From the NCBI GenBank assembly GCA_028867035.1, contig JAGWHB010000003.1, forward strand, positions 304,960 to 368,959: a stretch of 64,000 nucleotides of DNA. Direction: 5' to 3'. Below the pieces are notes generated by a model. It worked only from the letters and a program-made list of their open reading frames with translations, ran no database searches and had not been told where the DNA came from. How positions within the stretch are numbered: position 1 is the first letter of the stretch; each line of letters begins with the position of its first letter. Position numbers and translations under genes: made by a program. Shown in pieces: positions 56,941-64,000 of the stretch. The DNA is from Nitrososphaerota archaeon (lineage in GTDB: Archaea > Thermoproteota > Nitrososphaeria > Nitrososphaerales > Gagatemarchaeaceae).

Positions 56941-58161
56941 CTAGGAGTACGCCTCGAACCCTCGTCCGAGCGAACCGAGCGCAAGTTTCTGTTCCAATAT
57001 CTCGTTGGCCCCTTCGTAGATCATGGTGACCCTTGTGTCCGCCAGGTGCCTTGCCGGCCTGTTCTCCAGGGAGTAGCCGTTGGCCCCGAAGACCTGCACC
57101 GCCCTGTTGGCGGCGTCGAATGAGGCATTGGCAGCGAAGTATTTCGCCCTCGTGCAGGCCAGGTCCGTCGCGTCCCTGAGTTCCGTGCTCTTTGGGTTCT
57201 CCTCGTACTTCTGCTTGATGAAGGCCGCCTTCAGGAGGAGGAGCTTCGAGGCTTCAAGGTTCGTAGACATCAGGCCGATGTGTCTCTGGACCAGCTGGTG
57301 CTTGCCTATCAGCTTGCCGTGCTGGAACCTGACCCCCGCATATCTGACAGCCTCGTCAAGGCAGTCTTGTATGACCCCCACGCACCCCGCAGCAACGCTG
57401 AGCCTCCCATTCATCAGCCCGGAGAGAGCTACTGGCATCCCCTTCCCGGGAGGCCCGAGGACGTCCTCCTTGGAGACCTCGACCCTGTCGAGGTAAAGGG
57501 TCGACGTATCGGCGGTCGGAAGCCCCAGTTTGTGAGGGATAAGCTCTGCCTTGAACCCCGGGCTCTCCGTGTCCACAATGAACCCGTACATCCCCTCCCT
57601 CTTCCCCTTGGGATAGGCGAAGAGCAGCACGTACTTCGAGCTAGAGCCCAGGGAGATCCACATCTTCTGGCCGGAAACGTAGTATTTGCCTCCCTTCTCT
57701 TCGAAGTAGGAGGTCAGCGACGCAGGGTCGCTCCCCGCGTTGGGCTCTGTCAGCCCGAATGCGAGTATGGCGTCTCCCCTTGTCGCAGGAGGGAGGAACC
57801 TCGCCTTCTGCTCCTCCGTCCCCCAGTGCTGGATCGTCATCTGGCCGAGGGCCATATGGACCGAGAAGAACGTCCTCACCCCCGTCCCTTCCCTTCCTAT
57901 CCGCTCCACGGCGAGAGCGTAGGTCACCATGTCGGCCCCCTGTCCGTCTCCGTACTTCCTTGACACCGGGAGCCCGAGGAGGTGGGCCTTCGCGAAGAAC
58001 GGCCTGATCTGGTCGTTTATCTTGCGCTCGAGATAATATCTGTCCTCGATCGGTCTGAACTCTTTGCACGCCCTGTCGACCTGTTCGAGGATAAGCGCCT
58101 GCTCCTCGGAGATGTCGAAGTTCATCTTCGAGAGGTTCATGAACTCGTCCTGTTCCAGCAA
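56941..58161 (-). CDS. Acyl-CoA dehydrogenase
   Basis: A 406-residue FAD enzyme that oxidises an acyl-CoA to enoyl-CoA. Blocks are ILAFGLTEPNAGSDPASLTS, GQKMWISLGSSSKYVLL, FQHGKLIGKHQLVQRHIGLM, GANGYSLENRPARHLADTRV and the catalytic Glu in MIYEGANEILEQKLALGSLG. TTG start at 58161, 7 bases after the small mutase subunit stop (an ATG seven codons downstream is possible), so it belongs to the methylmalonyl-CoA mutase operon. A short- or branched-chain acyl-CoA feeding propionyl-CoA is a reasonable substrate. Confidence 0.94.
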   Translation of the reverse strand: MLEQDEFMNLSKMNFDISEEQALILEQVDRACKEFRPIEDRYYLERKINDQIRPFFAKAHLLGLPVSRKYGDGQGADMVTYALAVERIGREGTGVRTFFSVHMALGQMTIQHWGTEEQKARFLPPATRGDAILAFGLTEPNAGSDPASLTSYFEEKGGKYYVSGQKMWISLGSSSKYVLLFAYPKGKREGMYGFIVDTESPGFKAELIPHKLGLPTADTSTLYLDRVEVSKEDVLGPPGKGMPVALSGLMNGRLSVAAGCVGVIQDCLDEAVRYAGVRFQHGKLIGKHQLVQRHIGLMSTNLEASKLLLLKAAFIKQKYEENPKSTELRDATDLACTRAKYFAANASFDAANRAVQVFGANGYSLENRPARHLADTRVTMIYEGANEILEQKLALGSLGRGFEAYS

Positions 58162-58168
58162 CTTTTCC

Positions 58169-58600
58169 CTACTCCTTCCACCTTTCTTTGCGCACGCGCC
58201 CTCTTACGTGTTCCACTATCTCTTCGAACGAGCTCCCCGGCCCGTATAAACCGGTTATCCCTAACCTCAGGAGTTTCGGTTTGTCCTCCTCGGGGATGAT
58301 GCCCCCTCCCACGACGACGATGTCCTTCCCCCCCATCTTCTCGAGCTGCTTCTTCACCTTCGGAAACGCCGTCATGTGGGCGCCGTTGAGCAGGGAAAGG
58401 GCCACGACGTCGACGTCCTCGTCAATGGCCATCTGGGCCACCTGCTCCGGCGAAGGCAGCAGGCCGCTGTAGATCACTTCCATGCCGGCGTCCCTGAACG
58501 CCCTTGCGAGAACCAACACCCCCCTGTCGTGACCGTCGAGCCCGGGCTTCGCCACGAGGATCCTGATCCTTCGTTGTATGGCGGCGGACTTCTTCGCCAT
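58169..58600 (-). CDS. mcmB: Methylmalonyl-CoA mutase small (cobalamin-binding) subunit
   Basis: A 143-residue B12-binding domain of the two-subunit archaeal mutase. The cobalamin motif is KPGLDGHDRGVLVLARAFRD (DxHxxG), with VVALSLLNGAH (SxL) and VVVGGGIIPEED (GG). It carries adenosylcobalamin for the large subunit encoded 89 bases upstream. ATG start at 58598-58600. Followed closely by the acyl-CoA dehydrogenase. Confidence 0.95.
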   Translation of the reverse strand: MAKKSAAIQRRIRILVAKPGLDGHDRGVLVLARAFRDAGMEVIYSGLLPSPEQVAQMAIDEDVDVVALSLLNGAHMTAFPKVKKQLEKMGGKDIVVVGGGIIPEEDKPKLLRLGITGLYGPGSSFEEIVEHVRGRVRKERWKE

Positions 58601-58689
58601 TTCAAATCGGACGCGACTCCGACGCCTTCAAAACCTTTGCTGGCTATTCTTCCGTGACGCCGCTCGGCTCCACCGGGAGTGAGCTCCCC

Positions 58690-60399
58690 CTACAGTATCA
58701 TCGGTTCCTTGTAGGCCCCGAAAATCTTTCTGCCAACAGAGACGATCTCTCCCAGTGTGGCGTACTGCATCACCGCTCCCATCATCGGATAGATCGAGTT
58801 TGCACCCTCGTTTTCAAATGCCCTCTCCATTTTCGCAAGCGCAGCCTCCACCTTCGCCTCGTCCCGCTCTCGTTTGACGGCCGCCAGTCTTCTTAGTTGG
58901 CTCCTCTGCGCCTTGAAGTCTATCTTCAGGGTCTCTATCGGCTCCTTCTCCTCCTTCGCATATTTGTTCACCCCGACCACCGAGTCCCGGCCCGACTCGA
59001 CCCGTTTCGAAAGTCTGTACGAGTTCTCCGCGATCTCCCTCTGCAGATACCCTGACTTGACGGCCTTCAGCAGACCCCCCGCGGCCTCTATCCTGTCGAA
59101 GTACTTGTACGCCTCCTCTTCAAGCTGTTCGGTGAGCCACTCCACGTAGTAGGAGCCTCCGAGTGGGTCCATCACGCTCGGCAGCCCTGTCTCTTCTGCG
59201 ATTATCTGCTGCGTCCTGAGCGCCACCTCCACGGCCTGCTCCGTCGGGAGCGCCCATGCCTCGTCGTATGAGTTGGTGTGGAGGGACTGTGTTCCTCCCA
59301 GGACGGCCGCCAGCGCCTCAATGGCCGTCCTCACCACGTTGTTCACCGGCTGCTGCCAGGTCAAGGACGCGCCCGAAGTCTGCGTATGGAATCTCATCAG
59401 CAGGCTCCTCTTGTCCTTGACGCCGTACTTCTCCCTGAGCACCGTGGCCCAGATCCTCCTTGCTGCCCTGAACTTCGCTATCTCCTCGAAGAAATCCATT
59501 GTCGAGTTGAAGAAGAAGCTCAGCCGGGGGGCGAACTGCTCGACCTTCAGCCCTGCCTCCATTCCGAGCTCCACGTACCCGAACCCGTCCGCAAGGGTGA
59601 AAGCAAGCTCCTGGACCGCGCTCGACCCCGCCTCCCTTATGTGGTATCCGCTGATGCTGATGTAATTCCAGAGCGGCATCTCCTTCGTCGAGAATACCAT
59701 CAGGTCCCTGACAAGCCTCAGATGCGCTTCAGGGGGGTAGACCCACTCCTTCTGTGCGATGTACTCCTTCAGCATGTCGGCTTGCACCGTCCCCCTGAGT
59801 TTGGAGATGGGGACCCCCTGTTTCTTCGCGACCCCAGCATACATGCAGGTCAGGACTGTGGCGGGCGCGTTGATTGTCATCGAGGTGCTGACCTTGCCCA
59901 GGGGTATGCCGTCGAATATCACCTCCATGTCTTTGAGAGAAGAAACGTTCACGCCGCACCTTCCCACTTCGCCGTGAGCTCGCCTGTGGTCGCAGTCATA
60001 ACCGTAGAGGGTCGGCATGTCGAAGGCCACGCTCAGCCCCGTCTCTCCGTGCTCCAGCAAAAGCTTGAGCCTCTTGTTGGTATCCTCTGGAGTTCCGAAT
60101 CCCGAAAACATCCTCATGGTCCACGGCCTCCCCCTGTACATGCTGGGGTATACCCCGCGGAGATACGGGTAAACCCCTGGGTACCCCTGATCGGAGTAGT
60201 CAGCGTTCGCCACATCGTCAGGCGTGTACAGGGGCTTCAGCGGGATTCCCGAAGCGGTCTGGAAATCCTGACGTCCCTCTGGGAACCGGTCCGTCCATTG
60301 CTTGTAGACAGTGTCCTGCCACTGCTTCAAGCCCTTCCTCACGCGGTCCGCCGCCTTCTTGTCGAACAGCGTCCCTGCAGCACCGCGCCTCTCCACCAT
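58690..60399 (-). CDS. mcmA: Methylmalonyl-CoA mutase large (catalytic) subunit
   Basis: A 569-residue catalytic subunit that interconverts methylmalonyl-CoA and succinyl-CoA. Blocks include SGIPLKPLYTPDDV, RGVYPSMYRGRPWTMRMFSG, GLSVAFDMPTLYGYDCDH, MTINAPATVLTCMYAGVAKK, RFHTQTSGASLTWQQPVNN and the LGGTQSLHTNSYDEALALP-type segment. I start at ATG 60397-60399; the reading frame continues upstream through meaB on the other strand and is spurious there. ATG 60454-60456 is possible, but the TATA-like CTTTATCT near 60472 would put the transcript start after it. Divergent from meaB. Confidence 0.95.
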   Translation of the reverse strand: MVERRGAAGTLFDKKAADRVRKGLKQWQDTVYKQWTDRFPEGRQDFQTASGIPLKPLYTPDDVANADYSDQGYPGVYPYLRGVYPSMYRGRPWTMRMFSGFGTPEDTNKRLKLLLEHGETGLSVAFDMPTLYGYDCDHRRAHGEVGRCGVNVSSLKDMEVIFDGIPLGKVSTSMTINAPATVLTCMYAGVAKKQGVPISKLRGTVQADMLKEYIAQKEWVYPPEAHLRLVRDLMVFSTKEMPLWNYISISGYHIREAGSSAVQELAFTLADGFGYVELGMEAGLKVEQFAPRLSFFFNSTMDFFEEIAKFRAARRIWATVLREKYGVKDKRSLLMRFHTQTSGASLTWQQPVNNVVRTAIEALAAVLGGTQSLHTNSYDEAWALPTEQAVEVALRTQQIIAEETGLPSVMDPLGGSYYVEWLTEQLEEEAYKYFDRIEAAGGLLKAVKSGYLQREIAENSYRLSKRVESGRDSVVGVNKYAKEEKEPIETLKIDFKAQRSQLRRLAAVKRERDEAKVEAALAKMERAFENEGANSIYPMMGAVMQYATLGEIVSVGRKIFGAYKEPMIL

Positions 60400-60481
60400 T
60401 GTCTTGGCCTTCTTCCGCCAATAGGTGTCTCGACCGGTCCTAAGCAATGCGAGCATGGCGCGCCGTCCCCTGAGATAAAGA

Positions 60482-61441
60482 GTGTCCCCCCTAACCAATA
60501 AAGGGGCACGGCAGACGGCCGCCATCACGGAGACCAAACTCAAGCGGCTGGCTACGGACATACGAAAGGGAGAAAGGGCTGCCTTGGCGAAAGGGATCTC
60601 CATCGCCGAGAACGACCCGGCCGGGGCCGCCGAACTCCTTGGCCTGCTGGGCAGGCCCGGTAGTGCATTCGTCGTCGGAGTGACCGGTCCCCCGGGGGCG
60701 GGGAAGAGCAGCCTCGTCGACCGTCTGATTGAATCATACAGGCGCAGGGGGCTGAAGGTCGGGGTGATAGCGGTCGATCCCACGAGCCCGCTCACGGGCG
60801 GCGCACTGCTGGGGGACAGGATCCGGATGACCGGCCATACAGGAGACAGGAACGTGTTCATCCGCAGCATGGCGTCCAGGGGGTGGACCGGGGGGTTGTC
60901 CAGGGCCACTTCTCAGGCTATCAGACTGATGGACGCCGCCGGCTTCGACCTCATCCTGTTGGAGACCGTGGGCATCGGCCAGTCGGACATCGAGGTCGTG
61001 GGAGTGTCCCATGCCGTGATTGTGGTGCTCATGCCCGGTCTCGGCGACGATATCCAGGTGTCCAAAGCTGGCCTCATGGAGGTCGGCGACGTCTACGTCG
61101 TGAACAAGAGCGACCTTGAAGGCGCGGACGCGATGGTGGTCACTCTCCTCAGCCTCTTCAGAGGTAGCACGCGCTCCCCACCGGTACTCAAGGTCTCGGC
61201 CGTTTCAGGAGCTGGGGTTGAGGGTCTTCAGGGGGCCATGGAGGCCATACGCTCGAAATTCATTTCTGGGGAAAGAGAGATGAGGCTGAGGAGCATAAGG
61301 GGCATGATCATCGAGACCGCCAGGGGCGCCGCCATGGCCAGGTTCTCGGACATTTCAGAGTCGCGGGCGGACAGGCTCGCGCGTCAGGTGATGGAAGGTA
61401 AGCTGAGCATTGAATCTGCGGCTGCCAAGCTGTCGGCCTAG
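60482..61441 (+). CDS. meaB: Methylmalonyl-CoA mutase-associated GTPase MeaB
   Basis: A 319-residue G3E-type GTPase that loads and protects the cobalamin of the mutase. P-loop GVTGPPGAGKSSLVDRLIES, GVIAVDPTSPLTGGALLGDR, DLILLETVGIGQSDIEVV and NKSDL in VYVVNKSDLEG are all present, followed by the helical dimerisation arm. GTG start at 60482. Divergent from the mutase large subunit with an 82-base shared promoter region; its stop abuts the citrate synthase stop. Confidence 0.94.
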   Translation: MSPLTNKGARQTAAITETKLKRLATDIRKGERAALAKGISIAENDPAGAAELLGLLGRPGSAFVVGVTGPPGAGKSSLVDRLIESYRRRGLKVGVIAVDPTSPLTGGALLGDRIRMTGHTGDRNVFIRSMASRGWTGGLSRATSQAIRLMDAAGFDLILLETVGIGQSDIEVVGVSHAVIVVLMPGLGDDIQVSKAGLMEVGDVYVVNKSDLEGADAMVVTLLSLFRGSTRSPPVLKVSAVSGAGVEGLQGAMEAIRSKFISGEREMRLRSIRGMIIETARGAAMARFSDISESRADRLARQVMEGKLSIESAAAKLSA

Positions 61442-62557
61442 CTATCTCTTTTCGATGGGGGCGTACTTGAGCCCGGAGGGCCCGACATAGGTCGAATCAG
61501 GCCGTATGAGCTTGTTCTCTTCCACCTGCTCGTTGTAGTGCGCCATCCAGCCGAAGACCCTTGCCGCCGCGAAGATCGGGGTGTAAAGGGGGACTTCGAT
61601 TCCCAGCAGATAGAAGATGGGCGCGGCGTAATAATCCAGGTTCGGAGGTATCTTCTTCCTCTCCCACATCTCCCTTTCGATGGCGTCGCAGAGCCTGTAG
61701 AGGGTGTCGTCCTCGCCGCGCTTCTCGAGCATCTCCTTCAGGTATCCCTTGCAGAGCCTCGCCCTCGGGTCGTAGGCCTTGTAGACCCTGTGCCCGAAAC
61801 CCATCAGCTTCCTTCCGTCCTCGATCGCAGAATCAACAAACTTGGCTGCCTTCGAGGGGTCCTTCACGTCCAGCAGCATCTCCATGGCTGCTTCGTTCGC
61901 TCCACCGTGCAGCGGCCCCTTCAGCGAAGCCAATCCCGCGGACGCGGCGGCGTACGGGTCGGCCTGCGTGGAGGCGACCACCCTGACCGTGAACGACGAA
62001 GCGTTCATGTCGTGTTCCATGTAAAAGATGAGCACCCTCTCGAACACCCATCGGTCGAAGTCGCTGGCTTCCTTGGGCGTGAGCATCTGCAGAAGGTCCG
62101 CGGCAAACCCGAGCCCCTCCTTCGGCCCTCGTGGGGCCTCCCCCCTGGGTACCCTCCTGCTGTTGGCGGCCAGCACAGACATCTTGGATTCGATCGACAT
62201 CTCTTTCTCTTGGACCGTCCTTTCGTCGTCGACGCTGCCCAGGGCCGAGACCGCGGTCCTGATCACATCGATGGGGTGCGACCCCTTCCCAAGACCCCGC
62301 ATTATGTCGAATATCCTCCTGTCGACCTTGGAACGGCTGAGAAGCCCGCGTGTGAACGTGCCCAACTCACTCCGTGTCGGCAGCCTCCCGTTCAGAACCA
62401 GGTAGGCGGTCTCCTCGAAGCCAGCGTTCGCCGCGATCTCAGAGATCGGGTAACCGCGATAGACAAGCGACCCGTCGGAGGCGCTCTTCGAGATCCTCGT
62501 GTCGGTGACGGAGACGCCCGCGAGCCCCTTCGGAACCTTGTATTGAGCCTCGGTCAC
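61442..62557 (-). CDS. prpC: Citrate / 2-methylcitrate synthase
   Basis: A 371-residue citrate synthase-fold enzyme. Catalytic blocks are GPLHGGANEAAMEML (His), LMGFGHRVYKAYDPRA (His) and DYYAAPIFYLLGIEVPLYTP (Asp region). The length and KGLAGVSVTDTRISKSASDG start match the short archaeal/methylcitrate type. Coupling to methylisocitrate lyase (GTG start overlapping its TGA) favours 2-methylcitrate synthase, but archaeal enzymes of this group can also serve as TCA citrate synthase. Confidence 0.9.
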   Translation of the reverse strand: MTEAQYKVPKGLAGVSVTDTRISKSASDGSLVYRGYPISEIAANAGFEETAYLVLNGRLPTRSELGTFTRGLLSRSKVDRRIFDIMRGLGKGSHPIDVIRTAVSALGSVDDERTVQEKEMSIESKMSVLAANSRRVPRGEAPRGPKEGLGFAADLLQMLTPKEASDFDRWVFERVLIFYMEHDMNASSFTVRVVASTQADPYAAASAGLASLKGPLHGGANEAAMEMLLDVKDPSKAAKFVDSAIEDGRKLMGFGHRVYKAYDPRARLCKGYLKEMLEKRGEDDTLYRLCDAIEREMWERKKIPPNLDYYAAPIFYLLGIEVPLYTPIFAAARVFGWMAHYNEQVEENKLIRPDSTYVGPSGLKYAPIEKR

Positions 62558-63444
62558 TTCGCCCTCCCCCTGAGTCGCCTCGCCGCCTCGAGCGCCTTTC
62601 CGTCCGCCTCCTCGTACTTGTGATAGTCTATGAGGTCGTAGAACTCATTTCTGGTCATGAGAGAACCCAGCAACCCTTTCTGGGTGCCTTCCGACTTCAA
62701 CTTCGCCAATGTCTCTTTCACTGTCTTCATCATCGCCCTGAATGCAGTCACCGGGAAGATGACCACATTGTAGCCCATCTCCTCGAACTCTTTCGCCGTC
62801 ATGTAGGGGGTCTTCCCGAACTCGGTCATGTTAGCCATCAATGGGAGAGCTATCTTCTTCCTGAACTCCAAGAACTCCGCCCTCGACTCCAGGGCCTCGG
62901 GGAAAATCATCTCTGCCCCTGCCTTCGAATACAGCCTGGCCCTCTCTATGGCGCCGTCGATTCCCTCTACGGCCCTCGCGTCCGTCCTCGCTATTATCAG
63001 GAGTTCCTTCCCGGCCGCCTGCTTCGCTGAGACGAGTTTCTTGACCATCTCGTCGGGGTCTACGAGTTCCTTCCCCTCCAGGTGGCCGCACCTCTTCGGC
63101 AGCACTTGGTCCTCGATGTGCACCGCCGCAGCACCGGCGTTGATCAGTTCCTTTGCCGTCCTGGCGACATTGAGCGCCTCCCCGAACCCCGTGTCCGCAT
63201 CGACGATCAACGGGAGCGTCACCTGCGAAGTGATCTGGCGGGCGGCCTGGGAGACTTCCCCGAGCGTCGTGATCCCAAGGTCAGGGAGCGCCAGCAGGCT
63301 GGAGAAACCTGCGCCGGAGAAGTACAACGCCTTGAACCCCGCCTTCTCCGCGAGCTTCGCAACGGCGGGGCTGAAGACTCCTGGAGCGACCACTATCCTG
63401 TCGCCGCCTATTAGTCTCCTCAGACCCTCAGCCTGACTGGCCAA
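62554..63444 (-). CDS. prpB: 2-methylisocitrate lyase
   Basis: A 296-residue ICL/PEP-mutase superfamily enzyme splitting 2-methylisocitrate to pyruvate and succinate. IVVAPGVFSPAVAKLAEKAG, ALYFSGAGFSSLLALPDLG, PLIVDADTGFGEALNVARTA (metal Asp), AVHIEDQVLPKRCGHLEGKE (KRCGH catalytic loop) and IIARTDARAVEG are diagnostic. TTG start at 63442-63444 with TATA-like GATAAAAC 30 bases upstream. First gene of the prpB-prpC pair. PrpD is not here; a PrpD-like gene lies at 26.3 kb. Confidence 0.94.
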   Translation of the reverse strand: MASQAEGLRRLIGGDRIVVAPGVFSPAVAKLAEKAGFKALYFSGAGFSSLLALPDLGITTLGEVSQAARQITSQVTLPLIVDADTGFGEALNVARTAKELINAGAAAVHIEDQVLPKRCGHLEGKELVDPDEMVKKLVSAKQAAGKELLIIARTDARAVEGIDGAIERARLYSKAGAEMIFPEALESRAEFLEFRKKIALPLMANMTEFGKTPYMTAKEFEEMGYNVVIFPVTAFRAMMKTVKETLAKLKSEGTQKGLLGSLMTRNEFYDLIDYHKYEEADGKALEAARRLRGRAK

Positions 63445-63527
63445 GCTTATCAGTGGACGGCGGTCATTGGTCTTGTTTTATCTTTGTCCCCACATCGTTA
63501 AATCGAGCTCCACCGGTCGTCAGAAAA

Positions 63528-64000
63528 GTGCTGAGCTTCATATCCCACGGAGCGCCCCGTGACATCGTATTCGTCCATGGGGCAGGGGGGAACAGCCTCC
63601 TTTGGAAGAGGACGATACAATTCCTCTCGGGACCTTCGACAGCCGTCGCCGTCGACCTCCCGGGACACCCGAGCGGGGAGATAACTTGCAAGACCATCGG
63701 CGACTATTCCGAGGCCCTCCACGAGTTCCTGCTCGAGTCGCAGATTCGGACTCCCGTCGTCTGCGGCCACTCCATGGGCGGAGCCATCGTCCTGACACTG
63801 GCCCTCGACCACCCCGAAGACGTAGGCGGGCTTGTCCTCGCGAGCACCGGGGCGAAGCTTGGGGTGGACGAAAGGATACTGCAGGGCCTCCGCGACCAGC
63901 CCATGAAGGCCATCGAGAGCGTTATCACTCCCTGGAGCTTCAACTCTATCGATCTGGGCCTGGGAAGAGAAGCGAGGTCCGCCCTGTCGGTCTCAAACTT
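63528..64000 (+). CDS. Alpha/beta hydrolase (partial, C-terminus outside window)
   Basis: Begins at GTG 63528 and runs off the right edge after about 157 residues. Visible are the oxyanion block DIVFVHGAGGNSLLWKRTIQ, AVDLPGHPSGE after strand 4, and the nucleophile elbow VVCGHSMGGAIVLTLAL (GHSMGG). Then VGGLVLASTGAKLGV leads into the cap. A serine hydrolase or esterase; substrate unknown. Divergent from prpB. Confidence 0.88.
   Translation, partial: MLSFISHGAPRDIVFVHGAGGNSLLWKRTIQFLSGPSTAVAVDLPGHPSGEITCKTIGDYSEALHEFLLESQIRTPVVCGHSMGGAIVLTLALDHPEDVGGLVLASTGAKLGVDERILQGLRDQPMKAIESVITPWSFNSIDLGLGREARSALSVSN

Noticed and set aside
58690-60909. 739-residue version of the methylmalonyl-CoA mutase subunit
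   Set aside because: The extra N-terminus is the antisense of meaB and has no family similarity; true length is about 569 residues.

Overview
The window is archaeal and most likely from a heterotrophic, non-ammonia-oxidising member of the Nitrososphaeria (Thaumarchaeota). The evidence is a 20S proteasome alpha subunit, transcription factor B, aIF1A, a surface protein with a PEFG-like C-terminal sorting tail, an F420-type LLM oxidoreductase, tRNA genes with introns at unusual positions, frequent TTG/GTG starts, and TATA boxes placed for leaderless or nearly leaderless mRNAs. The lineage is an inference; no rRNA or other species-level marker is present.

Layout. 1-5.0 kb is ordinary chromosome: psmA (partial), a glutamine amidotransferase, a JAMM metalloprotease, a free-standing LAGLIDADG endonuclease, DoxX and endonuclease IV. 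At 5.08 kb lies a tRNA-Lys(TTT) gene with two apparent non-canonical introns. From there to about 29.7 kb (perhaps 35.2 kb) is an accessory region. At least nine same-orientation copies of the 3' end of that tRNA (core CCCGTCGGGCCCGC), and five copies of the tail of a second, unidentified tRNA, separate short blocks of one to a few genes. Three of these blocks end in a RelE-type toxin-antitoxin pair, and a MazEF-type pair lies next to the tRNA. Cargo includes a sedolisin protease, a PEFG surface protein, a class III adenylate cyclase-TPR protein, a hydrolase-TolB-TPR-wHTH protein, methyltransferase and hydrolase genes, an Fe-S-regulator-controlled redox operon, ComA-like and PrpD-like enzymes and a cysteine synthase. 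No integrase is visible. I read the region as a tRNA-anchored, cassette-like integration array, and this is the main candidate for something undescribed.

29.7-36.3 kb holds an ABC-2 exporter, an LLM oxidoreductase, a peroxiredoxin divergent from an HxlR regulator across a perfect palindrome, a CBS protein and a nitrilase. 36.4-42.8 kb is an aspartate/methionine block: an XRE-CBS regulator, then asd, lysC, metY, metX and metW. The same inverted motif TATTC-N6-GAATA lies at the regulator/asd promoter and upstream of metY, which suggests one regulon.

42.8-56.9 kb is housekeeping: TFB with a tiny zinc-ribbon gene upstream, a TRAM protein, a DapA-like aldolase, Tag glycosylase, tRNA-Asp with two introns, a frameshifted membrane gene, DEAD helicase, aIF1A, FAD oxidoreductase, MFS plus ChrB-domain protein, methyltransferase, a flavin disulfide reductase and a secreted beta-propeller. 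56.9-64 kb is propionyl-CoA metabolism: two-subunit methylmalonyl-CoA mutase with MeaB and an acyl-CoA dehydrogenase, followed by (methyl)citrate synthase and methylisocitrate lyase. Together with the PrpD-like protein at 26-28 kb, the cell may run both the methylmalonyl and the methylcitrate route.
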